Assembly: GCF_025340265.1 (NCBI RefSeq)
Contig: NZ_CP022708.1
Coordinates: 705,501 to 769,500, forward strand
Length of the DNA: 64,000 nt
From: Novosphingobium sp. 9
GTDB taxonomy: Bacteria; Pseudomonadota; Alphaproteobacteria; Sphingomonadales; Sphingomonadaceae
Reading direction: 5' to 3'
The position numbers and the translations under genes are program-made. Positions 55,396-64,000 of this stretch are shown piece by piece. Within the stretch, counting starts at the first letter, position 1. The number at the start of each line of letters is the position of its first letter. The notes beneath the pieces are model-generated. The model ran no database searches, had not been told where the DNA came from, and saw nothing but the letters and a program-made list of their open reading frames with translations.

Positions 55396-57567
55396 ATGAT
55401 CCCGAATTTGACGTCCCGAAAAGCCGCCATTCTGGGTGGTACGCTGGCAGGAATACTCGCCCTGCCTTCGCTGGCATTCGCGCAGTCGGATGAGGCAAGC
55501 TCGGCAACGCCGCACGGTTCGGAAATCATCGTAACCGGGCAGGGCGCCTATGGCGCGATTCCCGTCTGGTCGGCACCGAAGGCCGATCTCGGCCCGCTGG
55601 GCGACAAGGACGTGCTCGATACCCCCGCCTCGGTCACGACGGTTCCCGAAAGCCTGATCGTCAACATGCAGGCGCGGACAGTGAACGACACGCTGCGCTA
55701 TCTCCCTTCGGTGCAGATCCGCGACCAGCAGGGGCTGGAAGTCTCGCGTCCGCAATCGCGCGGGTTCCAGAGCAGCATTGCGCAGGATACCCGGCTCGAT
55801 GGCCTCAACGTGATCGGCACCACCGCCATCGCAGCGGAAAACCTGGGCGGCATCCAGGTGCTCAACGGTCTTTCCGGCGCGCTCTACGGCCCGCAGTCGC
55901 CCGCCGGGGTGTTCGATTACCAGCTCAAGCGCCCCACGGCGGCACCGATGCTGCGCGTGATCGGCAGCTTCGACCAGCAGGGCCTGTGGACCGGTGCCGT
56001 CGACGCCTCGAACCATTCCGATGTCGTGGGCGTGCGGTTCAACGCGCTGCACGGTGAGGGCGAGAGTTGGGTGGACGGCAGCCATGCCAACCGCACGCTG
56101 ATCGCGCTTGACAGCGACGTTCACATCGACAGCCGCACCGTGCTGGAACTCGATGGCAGCTATTACCGCACGCAGGCCTATGGCCTTCCGGGCAGCATCG
56201 TCTACTTCAACCCGCAGTCCGTGCTGCTGCCTGCCGCCATGGACGCGACGCGCAAGGGCTATGGTCAGCCGGGTGCGGGGACCGACCTCAAGACCGCGAC
56301 CGGCCTTGCCAAGCTGCGTCACGACTTCGGCAATGGCTGGAAGTTCGAGATCGGCGGGCTGTATCAGAATGCCGACCGTGGCCTTTACGGCATCACCAAC
56401 ACGCTGACGGATAACAGTGGCGATTATACCGTCACCAAGAACTTCACCGCCGTCTCGCGCTTCAATATTGTCAGCAACACCGCGTCGCTGACCGGCAGCG
56501 TGACGCTGCTGGGCCTCAAGAACGACCTGTCGCTGGGCACCAACGGTTTCGTGCTGGGTCAGTACAACAACCGCAACTCGATCGCGGTGACGCTGGGCAC
56601 CTCGAACCTCTCCGATCCTGCGATCCTGCCCGAGAAGGCGACCCCGGCAACCGGCGGGCGCTACAAGAGCGGCAGGATGTTCGTGCAGTCGATCGTGACG
56701 GCGGACACCGTGCATTTCACCGACCAGATCTCACTCCAGGCGGTGATGAGCACCTCGTTCCTGACATCCAGCAGCTATAATGCGGCGGGCACGCGTACCA
56801 GCCACGACAGCGAAAGCGGTGTGTTGAGCCCCACCGTCAGCCTGCTCTACAAGCCGCTGAACAATGTAACGCTCTATGCGACATATGCCAGCAACGTCGA
56901 GCAAGGCGAGACCGCACCTTCCGGCACCGCGAACGCGAACGAGATCCTCAGCCCCTACCGCGACCGGCAGGTGGAGATCGGCGCGAAATATACACCGCTG
57001 CCCGGTTTCCTCATCACCGCGACGGGTTTCCGCATGACCCGTCCGCTGGCGCAGACGGATGCGACCACGAACATCTTCGCGGTCGTCGGCACGCAGCGCA
57101 ACTGGGGCGCGGAGCTGTTCGGGCAGGGCGAGGTGACGCCTGCACTCAGCCTGCTGGGCGGCGTGACCTATCTCGATGCGCGTCTGGTCGATGCCATCGT
57201 GCCGGGCACCGACGACGGCCGCGTGGTGGGTGTGCCGCACTGGAAATCGGACCTGACGGCAGACTATCACCCGGCCTTCGCCAAGGGCTTTGCGGTTACC
57301 GGCACGCTGCATTACGAAAGCAACCGCGCAGCGACCAACATCGGCAACAGCTATGCCCCGGCCTTCGCCACGGTGGACCTTGGCGCGCGCTACGCCGCGC
57401 ACTGGTTCGGGCATGACGAGGTGGCGCGCCTGAACGTCATCAACGTGGGCGACAAGCGCTATTACTCGTCGATCGCGGACGGCAACATCGTCGGCAGTCC
57501 GGGCGCGAACACCGCCTACCTCGGCGCACCGCGCACGGTCATGGCCAGCATCGAGGTGGACCTGTAA
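55396..57567 (+). CDS. TonB-dependent siderophore receptor (FhuA/FpvA-like)
   Basis: A 723-residue receptor of the siderophore group (TIGR01783 type): signal peptide to LAFAQS, TonB box SEIIVTGQG, and the plug strings DTPASVTTVPESLIVNMQARTVNDTLRY and RGFQSSIAQDTRLDGLNVIG. The C-terminal beta-strand pattern and end VMASIEVDL fit the barrel closure. ATG 55396 follows GCGAGAG at a suitable distance and is directly before the signal peptide. The earlier start at 55318 adds residues without family character. No linked biosynthesis genes are present, so it probably takes up xenosiderophores. Confidence 0.86.
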   Translation: MIPNLTSRKAAILGGTLAGILALPSLAFAQSDEASSATPHGSEIIVTGQGAYGAIPVWSAPKADLGPLGDKDVLDTPASVTTVPESLIVNMQARTVNDTLRYLPSVQIRDQQGLEVSRPQSRGFQSSIAQDTRLDGLNVIGTTAIAAENLGGIQVLNGLSGALYGPQSPAGVFDYQLKRPTAAPMLRVIGSFDQQGLWTGAVDASNHSDVVGVRFNALHGEGESWVDGSHANRTLIALDSDVHIDSRTVLELDGSYYRTQAYGLPGSIVYFNPQSVLLPAAMDATRKGYGQPGAGTDLKTATGLAKLRHDFGNGWKFEIGGLYQNADRGLYGITNTLTDNSGDYTVTKNFTAVSRFNIVSNTASLTGSVTLLGLKNDLSLGTNGFVLGQYNNRNSIAVTLGTSNLSDPAILPEKATPATGGRYKSGRMFVQSIVTADTVHFTDQISLQAVMSTSFLTSSSYNAAGTRTSHDSESGVLSPTVSLLYKPLNNVTLYATYASNVEQGETAPSGTANANEILSPYRDRQVEIGAKYTPLPGFLITATGFRMTRPLAQTDATTNIFAVVGTQRNWGAELFGQGEVTPALSLLGGVTYLDARLVDAIVPGTDDGRVVGVPHWKSDLTADYHPAFAKGFAVTGTLHYESNRAATNIGNSYAPAFATVDLGARYAAHWFGHDEVARLNVINVGDKRYYSSIADGNIVGSPGANTAYLGAPRTVMASIEVDL

Positions 57568-57575
57568 GCGAAACC

Positions 57576-58394
57576 TCAGTCCGGATAGGCTTCCGCCAGC
57601 GCCGTCAGGCGTTGGCGGATGTCCGCCGGCAATTCTACGGGATCGTTATCATAGTCCCGCTGGCCTGCTGCCGCTTCGGCGACGAGGACATCGTGCAGGC
57701 TGCCCATCAGCCCGTTGATGGCGCTGAGATAGCGGGAAAGGCGATAGGCATCCTCGTCGGGTTCGAGAATCCGCGCGGTATCGTAGAACGAGACCAGCCG
57801 ACTGGCGACCTTGCGCATCGCGTGAAAGCGATGCGCGTTGAGGTCGGGTGCTTCCAGCCATAGCCGCAGGCGGTCTATCTCTTCCTTGCGGAACCGACGA
57901 AAGCCCTCGGCGCTGTCCAGCGGTACGTCGGCGACCTCGCGCCTGACGCCGATCCACACCGGCCACGATGCAAGCACCCGCAACAGCAGCGCATACCAGA
58001 TCGTGGCAGCCCGACGCTCCAGCTTGAAGGCGTCCTGCAGCAGCCCCATCACCACGACCGTGGTGCGGAACATCAGCGGGGCCTTGTGGCGGGCACCATA
58101 AAGCACCAGCGCGAAACGCAGGTGTTTGTAGCGCGCACGGATCAGCTTGAACGTGCGGCGCGCTTCGGGCGTCAGCGTACCGGTCCGAATTAAGGCACCG
58201 GTCAACGACAGCAGGCTTGTCCGTTGCGTACCCTCGGTCCAGAACTGAATGCACAGATCCAGGCAGGCCTGCATCTGTTGGCGGTTATAGCTTACCGGCA
58301 TGGTGTCCGGCAGGCTGACGACGGGATCGACCACGTCGTCGTTCTCGACAGCATCAAACAGGGCGTCGATAATCTGGGCGGAGTAGCGGGTCAT
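57576..58394 (-). CDS. helical protein of unknown function, CHAD-like C-terminal part
   Basis: A 272-residue protein, mostly alpha-helical, with no signal peptide or membrane helix. The segment HRFHAMRKVASRLVSFYDTARIL (about residues 192-214) followed by INGLMGSLHDVLVAEAAAG resembles CHAD domains, in which a conserved His and Lys/Arg helix precedes an 'LgxLhD' helix. The remainder does not match confidently. CHAD proteins bind polyphosphate or similar anions. It converges on the siderophore receptor gene, 8 bases apart. The name and role remain uncertain. Confidence 0.5.
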   Translation of the reverse strand: MTRYSAQIIDALFDAVENDDVVDPVVSLPDTMPVSYNRQQMQACLDLCIQFWTEGTQRTSLLSLTGALIRTGTLTPEARRTFKLIRARYKHLRFALVLYGARHKAPLMFRTTVVVMGLLQDAFKLERRAATIWYALLLRVLASWPVWIGVRREVADVPLDSAEGFRRFRKEEIDRLRLWLEAPDLNAHRFHAMRKVASRLVSFYDTARILEPDEDAYRLSRYLSAINGLMGSLHDVLVAEAAAGQRDYDNDPVELPADIRQRLTALAEAYPD

Positions 58395-58942
58395 TGCGTG
58401 GCCAGCTCTGGGGAATATGACATCCGGTAGACCTTCAGGACATAAGCCAGCGCTCGCCGCGGGGTCAGGCGCGGAAAGATCGCTGCAAGGCGGCCCCTTA
58501 GTCTCGCGATCCTGTATGGCAGCTGTCTGACGGTCAGATTTTTCGTGCGGTTACAAAGTGCTTGGAGTGCTTTTTTTAAAATACCACCTCCCTGACCAAG
58601 CAGCTCGTCGGCGATTTCTACGGTCCCGCCGCAGATGAATTTGCGGGCTTATGGAATATCCGGCCAGCCGGGGCAGAGCAGCCTGATCGGCGTTGCCATT
58701 GGCAAGAAGGACTGACCGGCAAGATTTCGATTGCGGGTTCGGGTAGCCTGCGGCGTCTCAACTCTGGAAACATGGTGTTTCACGGAAAAAGGCGCCGCAG
58801 ACATGAACTTGAGGGAACGACAGGAGGCAGGACAGGCTATGGCCTTCCCCTGTACGAAATGTCGCTGACTTCTGTCGATGGCAGGCTAAGGAAGCAAATC
58901 CGTCCGGTAGGGGCGGATCATGAAACTGATGCATGGCTCACG
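58395..58942. other. 548-base region with a receptor-partner gene relic
   Basis: No intact gene. An open frame on the - strand from about 58655 to 58395 ends in ATGA overlap with the start of the CHAD-like gene but has no ATG, GTG or TTG start before its middle, so it is not called. On the + strand, 58591-58715 carries a TbpB-like fragment. A T7 run at 58571-58577 lies between the two. The last 200 bases presumably hold the FecI promoter. Confidence 0.5.
58591..58715 (+). pseudogene. relic of a transferrin-binding-protein-like (TbpB C-lobe) lipoprotein
   Basis: The frame at 58594 reads LTKQLVGDFYGPAADEFAG, and after a one-base shift near 58652 the next frame reads YGISGQPGQSSLIGVAIGKKD before a stop at 58713-58715. 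'FYGPxAxEfxG' followed 20-25 residues later by 'G-x-x-GKKD/AKKD' and the stop is the typical end of TbpB-like surface lipoproteins that partner TonB receptors. Only the last about 40 residues exist, with no upstream coding signal. The gene is therefore a truncated relic next to the FecI-FecR-receptor set. Confidence 0.45.
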
Positions 58943-59539
58943 ATGGGTTCTGACGGTTCCGGCAATGCCGCCATGGGTGGTCTCCAGCAACTCAGCCTCG
59001 AAATGCGTGCGGATCTGCGGCGCTTTCTGCTCGCGCGCGGCATGGCGGCGAGCGATGCCGAGGACCTGTTGCAGGACATGTTCCTCGCGCTGGGCAAGGT
59101 GGAGACTGGACCGGTGCGCTCACCGCGTGCCTATCTCTATCAGATGGCGAACAACATGGCACACAGCCGCCGACGCGTGGAGGTGCGGAGGCAAGCCCGC
59201 GATGCGCGCTGGCTGGATCATCGCACAGCCTCGCCACCGGGGGCCGAGCCCGATCGCGCCGACCTTGCGCCCGATCCCGAAGCCGCCGCGCTCGCGCGCG
59301 ATCATCTCGCAAGGGTGGAGCACGAACTGGCGCAATTGCCGGAGCGGACGGCGTACATCTTCCGTCAGTACCGCATCGAAGGCGTGGCGCAGAAGATCAT
59401 CGCCCGCGATTTGGGTATCAGCCTGAGCGCGGTGGAGAAGCACCTCCAGTCCGCCTATCGCGCGGTACTCGCCATTCGCGGCAGACTGGACGAAGACCGT
59501 GGGCAGCGGGCAGCAGGGGAGTACGGCCATGCAGGTTGA
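58943..59539 (+). CDS. ECF sigma factor, FecI-like
   Basis: A 198-residue RNA polymerase sigma factor. Region 2 is visible as LRRFLLARGMAASDAEDLLQDMFLALGK, and region 4 as LPERTAYIFRQYRIEGVAQKIIARDLGISLSAVEKHL. These are the FecI-type extracytoplasmic-function sigma factors controlled by a FecR and a TonB receptor. The start is uncertain: ATG 58943 is selected, 58859 or 58973 are alternatives, and none has a good ribosome-binding site. It overlaps the FecR gene by 11 bases. Expected target: the downstream receptor, when its ligand is bound. Confidence 0.85.
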   Translation: MGSDGSGNAAMGGLQQLSLEMRADLRRFLLARGMAASDAEDLLQDMFLALGKVETGPVRSPRAYLYQMANNMAHSRRRVEVRRQARDARWLDHRTASPPGAEPDRADLAPDPEAAALARDHLARVEHELAQLPERTAYIFRQYRIEGVAQKIIARDLGISLSAVEKHLQSAYRAVLAIRGRLDEDRGQRAAGEYGHAG

Positions 59540-60493
59540 GGATCGCATGTACGACGAGGCCATTGGCTGGCACTTGCGCCTGCAGGAGGCCGGGACGGAA
59601 ACTGCGCCTGAAACCTGGGACGAATTCACGGCGTGGCTAGAGGCCGATCCGCGCCACAACCCTGCCTATGAAGCCGTCGCCGATGCCGACCTCGCGCTGG
59701 AACCTGCCATGGTGATCGCGCGCGAGGGGGGCATGAAGCGCAGGCGCCGGAAGAACAGGCAGCCGAGGAGCAACCTTTCGTCACCGCGCCGCGTCGGCGC
59801 TGGGCCATGCCCGCACTGGCAGCTTCGGTGGCGCTGGTGCTGGCCGGTGGCTGGGCGTTCCGGAGCCACTCAACCGGGGACTACACCATCCGTACCGCAG
59901 CGGGCGAGAGCCGGTCCTTCGCGCTTGGCGACGGCACCCGCATCATGCTCAACGGCTCGACCGAGATCGCCCTCAACCGCGACGATCCGCGTCAGGCAGC
60001 CCTGCTTTCGGGCGAGGCGCAGTTCACGGTCCATCACGATCCGGTGCATCCCTTCACGCTGATCGTCGGCGATCGCACGCTGGAGGACGTCGGCACGGTG
60101 TTCAACGTACGCACTTCGGGCACGGCCATGCAGGTCGAAGTCGCACAGGGCGCCGTGCGCTACGAGGCAGGCGAGACCCGCGTGCGGCTCGATGCGGGAG
60201 ACACGCTTTCGGCGAAGGATGACGGCATCGTCACCGGGCATCGTGCCACTGCGGAGATCGGAGGCTGGACCCGCGGCAGGCTGGTCTATCACGACCGTCC
60301 ACTGATCGAGGTTGCTGCCGACATCACCCGCTCGCGCGGCATGGCGATCGAACTGGCGCCCGATCTCGCCGCGCAGCCCTTCACCGGCGTAATTCAGCTT
60401 GATGGCGACGATGCGACATTGCAGAAGCGCCTCGAATCGCTGCTGGGACTGAAAGTGACTTCGACTGCGGATGGCTGGACGATCGCGAAATGA
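59529..60493 (+). pseudogene. FecR-type anti-sigma factor, one-base frameshift
   Basis: A FecR protein that senses the state of the outer-membrane receptor and controls the FecI-type sigma factor. ATG 59529 follows AGGGGAG at 7 bases. The N-terminal DUF4880 part is in frame one (DEAIGWHLRLQEAG, DEFTAWLEADPRHNPAYEAV), ending in REGG. The second frame continues EAQAPEEQAAEEQPF, a membrane helix (ALAASVALVLAGGWAF), the FecR domain (RSFALGDGTRIMLNGSTEIAL) and the STN-interacting end. Adding one G to the G6 run at 59726-59731 joins them. The restored protein has about 321 residues. The stop lies inside the start region of the receptor gene. Confidence 0.85.
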
Positions 60494-62888
60494 CTGGGCG
60501 GCGTTCTGTGTCCTTGCAGGCAGCGTTTCCGGCCTGATTGCGCCCGGCGCGCAGGCCAAAGCGCTCGAAACAAAAGCTGACGTATCGATCCCGGCCGGAA
60601 CGCTGGCGAATGCGCTGGTCAGCCTTGCCGAGCAGACCGGCCTGTCCATCGCCGCCAGCGATCCGGCGCTGGCCAAGCTCCGGACCGGCGGCCTCCACGG
60701 ACGCTATACGCCGCGAAATGCGCTGGACCGCCTGCTCAAAGGCAGCGGCTACTCCGCGCGCTTCATCGATGCGCGGACCGTCCAACTGATCCGCATGCGT
60801 CGGGCCGCACCAGTCGCGCCCGAAGCCCCGCGTACACCGGCCACGCCGATCCCCATCACGATCGCTCCCGACATTCTCGTCACCGCCACCAAGCAGAACC
60901 TCGGGCTGGACGAATACCCCGCCAGCGTCGCTGTGATCGAGACCGACCGCAGCGACCTTGCGCGTGGGGGCGGGCGAGGCACCGGCTTCATCCTCGGCCA
61001 TCTGCCGCAGCTGACTGCGACCAACCTTGGCCCCGGTCGCAACAAGATCTTCATTCGCGGGATTGCCGACAGCAGCTTCAACGGCGCCAGCCAGTCCACC
61101 ATCGGACAGTACCTCGGCGATTTCCGCACGATCTATTCCGCGCCCGACCCGGACCTGCCGCTCTACGACATTTCCCGCGTCGAGGTGCTCGAAGGGCCGC
61201 AGGGTACACTCTATGGTGCCGGAACACTGGGCGGCATCATCCGGATTGAGCCGGTCGCGCCCGATCTTGAACATCGCGAAGTCGATGCCAGCGCCGGGGC
61301 GACCTTCACCCGCAGCGGCTCGCCCGGAACCGACGGCGCGCTGGTGGTGAATGCGCCGATCGTCCGGGGCAGCCTGGCCTTGCGCGCGCTTGCCTATGGC
61401 AGCATCGAGGGCGGTTATATCGACGATCTCGAACGCGATCTGAAGAACATCAACCGCAACACTCGCGCCGGTGCCCGCGTGCAACTGCGCTGGCAACCGC
61501 GCAGCGACTGGACGGTAGATCTCTCGCTGGTCGGGCAGAACATCCATTCGCGCGACGGGCAATATACGCTGAAGGACGAGGCCGATCTCACGCGCCGTTC
61601 CGCCATCGCCCAGCCTTTCGACAACGACTATCGCCTGATCGGCCTCACTCTCACACACCAGTGGGGCGATGTGAAACTGGTCTCGGCGACGGGCTATTCC
61701 GGCCAGCATATCGATTCCGTCTATGACGCCACGGCGGACGAGGATGCCCTTGCCGATGGCGCCGCACTGGAAGTGTTCCGCGAAAACCAGACCGTGCACC
61801 TGTTCTCGCACGAGACGCGCGCAAGCGGTTCGCTCGGCAGTCAGGGCAGCTGGCTGCTCGGCATCGGCGTGGTGGACAGCAGCGACCATGTGGTGCGTCG
61901 CCTCGGCCCGCTCGACGATCCGCCGGTCATCACCGACGTCCTCAACACCACGCTCGACAGTGCCGTGTTCGGCGAGGCGGGCGTTCCGGTGCTGCGCCAT
62001 GTGATCCTGACGCTTGGCAGTCGGCTCAGCTATGTGCGTCAGACCAGCGCCTATGCCGCGATCCGTAGCGAGCGGCGCGGCGGGCCGGAGCGCCAGCAGG
62101 TGCGATTGCTGCCCACCGCCGCCCTGTCATGGACGCCGCAGGAAGGCCTGCTGTTCTATGGACGGTTTCAGGATGGCTATCGGCCCGGCGGTCTGGAAGT
62201 CACCGGTTCGGGGCTCGATGGCGATACCGCGATGCAGACGGCACAGCGCTTCGCCTCGGACCGGTTGCACAGCTTCGAACTGGGCATGCGCTTCGGCATG
62301 ACGCCGGGCGCGCGCCTTTCGGGCAGTCTTGCGGCCTCCGCCACGCGCTGGCGCGACATTCAGGCGGATCTCATCGACACCGACGGCCTGCCTTATGTCG
62401 CCAACATCGGGGCCGGGCGCGTGCTCAACCTTGCCGCGACGCTGCGCTGGCAGCCGACAAGAGCGCTGTCGCTGGAGGCCGCAGGCTACCTTAACTCCAG
62501 CGACCTTACCGATCCGGCACCCGGTTTCGGCGCGCTGTCGGACCGCGACCTGCCCAACATCGCGGACGAGGGCTGGCGGCTTGCGGGCAAATGGAAGACG
62601 ACGCTGCGCGGCGCCCCCCTGACGCTCGATGGGACGGTACGCCATGTCGGCCGCTCCAAGCTGGCGGTCAGCGAGCCTTTCGCGCTGGAGCAGGGCGACT
62701 ACTTCGACGTTTCTGCAGGTGCGCGCATCGGTCTGGGGCGCTGGGGCCTCTCGCTCGATGTGATGAACCTGCTGGATTCGCGCGGCAACACTTTCGCCTA
62801 CGGCAACCCGTTCTCGGCGGCCGAGGGCGAGCAGGAAACCCCGATCCGCCCCCGCTCGATCCGTATCGGCGTGGACGCCGCATTCTGA
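60471..62888 (+). CDS. TonB-dependent transducer receptor with STN domain (FecA-like)
   Basis: An 805-residue receptor and signal transducer. After the signal peptide (GLIAPGAQAKA) comes the STN domain, residues about 40-105 (VSIPAGTLANALVSLAEQTG, then ALDRLLKGSGYSARFI), which interacts with FecR. The TonB box is APDILVTATKQ, and the plug reads GRNKIFIRGIADSSFNG and RVEVLEGPQGTLYGAGTLGG. The barrel ends in GVDAAF. The start overlaps the FecR end by 23 bases, so FecI, FecR and receptor form one operon, a cell-surface signalling system of the FecIRA type. The ligand is unknown. Plug residues fit neither a classical citrate nor a heme receptor. Confidence 0.88.
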   Translation: MAGRSRNDWAAFCVLAGSVSGLIAPGAQAKALETKADVSIPAGTLANALVSLAEQTGLSIAASDPALAKLRTGGLHGRYTPRNALDRLLKGSGYSARFIDARTVQLIRMRRAAPVAPEAPRTPATPIPITIAPDILVTATKQNLGLDEYPASVAVIETDRSDLARGGGRGTGFILGHLPQLTATNLGPGRNKIFIRGIADSSFNGASQSTIGQYLGDFRTIYSAPDPDLPLYDISRVEVLEGPQGTLYGAGTLGGIIRIEPVAPDLEHREVDASAGATFTRSGSPGTDGALVVNAPIVRGSLALRALAYGSIEGGYIDDLERDLKNINRNTRAGARVQLRWQPRSDWTVDLSLVGQNIHSRDGQYTLKDEADLTRRSAIAQPFDNDYRLIGLTLTHQWGDVKLVSATGYSGQHIDSVYDATADEDALADGAALEVFRENQTVHLFSHETRASGSLGSQGSWLLGIGVVDSSDHVVRRLGPLDDPPVITDVLNTTLDSAVFGEAGVPVLRHVILTLGSRLSYVRQTSAYAAIRSERRGGPERQQVRLLPTAALSWTPQEGLLFYGRFQDGYRPGGLEVTGSGLDGDTAMQTAQRFASDRLHSFELGMRFGMTPGARLSGSLAASATRWRDIQADLIDTDGLPYVANIGAGRVLNLAATLRWQPTRALSLEAAGYLNSSDLTDPAPGFGALSDRDLPNIADEGWRLAGKWKTTLRGAPLTLDGTVRHVGRSKLAVSEPFALEQGDYFDVSAGARIGLGRWGLSLDVMNLLDSRGNTFAYGNPFSAAEGEQETPIRPRSIRIGVDAAF

Positions 62889-62907
62889 TGGGAAGGGCGG
62901 CGATCGA

Positions 62908-64000
62908 TTACCGGCCCAGTTTCAGCGCATCCACGGTGAACTTGAAGCCCAGGATCAGCGCGTCCTTCGTCGGGGTCGAGCGGTCGGTCGCGCCGGTACG
63001 GTCGGGGTGGTGGATGTACTGGATGTTTGGCGATAGGCGCATGGCGGGGCCAACCTGCGCGCTGTAGGACAGCTCCATCATCACCTCATGGCGCCATGCC
63101 TGTCCACTGCCTCCGGCGGCGCGGTCAAGCGCGCGCATGCGGGTCATAGCCAGATCGCTGAAGCGCTGGTCGGACACCATGAAGCCCACGCTGTCCTCAT
63201 CGCGCCCGGCAAAAGTGCCGGTCTGGACAAGGCCCAGATCCCAGAAGCGGCTTTCCTCGACCCGGCCGGACAGGTTGGTCATCGCCGCGCCATAGACGCT
63301 GAGCCCGCGCTTGCTGGCAGGGTCGGGGCGCGTCAACTGCTGCTCGAAGCGGACATAGAGCCCGCTGCGACCATTGTGCGTCTGCGCCGCCTGTCCGCTC
63401 AGCGCAGCGATCCCACCGTTCGCATCGCGCAAGGGGTCCGCGTAGTCGCCCTTGTCGACCCATCCGCCCAGAATATAGCGGGCGGGCAGGCGCACGGCAT
63501 CGCCAGTCTCGTAGCTCAGTTCCCACGGCACGATGACGCCGGTGGCATTGCCCACGCCTAGGCCGATGCCGTGATCGTTCGCGCGCTTGCGATCGGGGTT
63601 CACCTCGTAGGCGCCTGCGTGCAGGTAGATATGGGGCAGCAGCTTTGCCTTGGCCCGGATCATCCAGCTGGACGCCGGGAAGTATGTGAAGTTGCTGTTC
63701 TTGAAAACGAAAGTCGGATTTCCGCAGCCCGAATTGCCCTGAAACTGGCAGTAGAGCGGCGAATTGAGGAAATGGATGTTCGCCTGACTGCGCCCGGCTT
63801 CGATCATCAGCCGGTCGCCGCCCAGATGCTGCTCCCAGGTGAAGATCGCCAGATGCGTGTTCTGCGTGCCCCAGATTTCCTGCACCGAAGTGTTGTTGCC
63901 CAGCGCAAGGCTGGAGAGGCTGTCGCCATGCCGGTCGGTCACGGCGACGTGGAGCGCGCCGCCCTTGATCCCGGCGATATGGTCCATGTCGAAATCGGCG
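62908..64000 (-). CDS. carbohydrate porin, OprB family (partial, start beyond the window)
   Basis: Open to the window end: 364 residues, in which a beta-barrel porin is visible. Family marks are the repeated aromatic-ended strands, GGWVDKGDYADPL, the SGLYVRFEQQLTRP region and the C-terminal TPTKDALILGFKFTVDALKLGR. OprB-type porins let glucose and other sugars through the outer membrane. The C-terminus lacks the usual terminal Phe because the frame ends in GR, which is a deviation. It lies 19 bases after the FecA-like receptor on the opposite strand, so the two converge. The N-terminal signal peptide is outside the window. Confidence 0.82.
   Translation of the reverse strand, partial: ADFDMDHIAGIKGGALHVAVTDRHGDSLSSLALGNNTSVQEIWGTQNTHLAIFTWEQHLGGDRLMIEAGRSQANIHFLNSPLYCQFQGNSGCGNPTFVFKNSNFTYFPASSWMIRAKAKLLPHIYLHAGAYEVNPDRKRANDHGIGLGVGNATGVIVPWELSYETGDAVRLPARYILGGWVDKGDYADPLRDANGGIAALSGQAAQTHNGRSGLYVRFEQQLTRPDPASKRGLSVYGAAMTNLSGRVEESRFWDLGLVQTGTFAGRDEDSVGFMVSDQRFSDLAMTRMRALDRAAGGSGQAWRHEVMMELSYSAQVGPAMRLSPNIQYIHHPDRTGATDRSTPTKDALILGFKFTVDALKLGR

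Noticed and set aside
58395..58655. Open - strand frame ending in ATGA overlap with the CHAD-like gene
   Set aside because: No ATG, GTG or TTG start over most of its length and Arg-rich composition. It is antisense to the TbpB relic.

Overview
The window looks like chromosomal DNA of a GC-rich alphaproteobacterium of the Sphingomonadales (Novosphingobium, Sphingobium or a close relative). This is inferred from seven TonB-dependent receptors in 64 kb, a DUF6445 protein directly behind a 945-residue receptor of the Xanthomonas/Caulobacter type, a Coq4 homologue, and a rSAM plus DUF4130-UdgX pair. No rRNA, tRNA or CRISPR array was seen. The only mobile DNA recognised is a truncated IS21-type end near 30.4-30.7 kb.

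Layout. 1-7.6 kb: surface polysaccharide locus (Wzy/ligase end, two GT2 glycosyltransferases, a flippase, a pyruvyl-transferase-like protein, a PhyH dioxygenase, an acyltransferase). 7.8-11.9 kb: catecholate-type receptor overlapping a lipoprotein esterase, then a LysR regulator. 12-15.1 kb: radical SAM protein coupled to a DUF4130-UdgX fusion, then a GNAT. 15.3-17.8 kb: MHS-type transporter and a PL7 alginate lyase. 17.9-22.8 kb: divergent ZnuD-like receptors, one with a DUF2946-like partner. 22.9-26.4 kb: receptor plus glycerophosphodiesterase operon. 26.6-31.8 kb: ZIP transporter, small conserved protein, TetR/Coq4 pair, epimerase, IS21 remnant, CorA. 31.9-45.8 kb: carbohydrate locus with DUF6445, large receptor, GH35, GH2, GntR, GH27, GH30 and GH43. 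45.9-53.8 kb: secreted hypothetical, ClC channel, Xre-RES toxin-antitoxin, double-hotdog thioesterase, GGDEF-EAL protein, winged-helix protein. 54.1-64 kb: PyrC, siderophore receptor, helical protein, TbpB-like relic, FecI-FecR-STN receptor set, and an OprB porin running off the window.

The most coherent system is the carbohydrate locus. Its enzymes fit debranching and cleavage of a galactan or arabinogalactan-like polymer. Four copies of a TTGTCnGACAA-like palindrome lie in its three control regions, which suggests that the GntR regulator encoded inside it controls the whole set. A second candidate regulon is zinc: a shared 16-base motif precedes one ZnuD-like receptor and the ZIP transporter. 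Two intergenic regions also carry matching arrays of a 10-11 bp unit (TARAGG...) in helical phase.

An important caution: at least nine genes are split by what looks like one missing base, mostly in G or C runs (acyltransferase, second ZnuD-like receptor, GDPD, epimerase, GH2, GntR, GH27, GH43, FecR). The flanking halves are otherwise well conserved. The pattern suggests consensus errors in the sequence rather than mass gene decay. These genes are typed 'pseudogene' because the frame is broken as given, but each is described as the intact protein it probably encodes.
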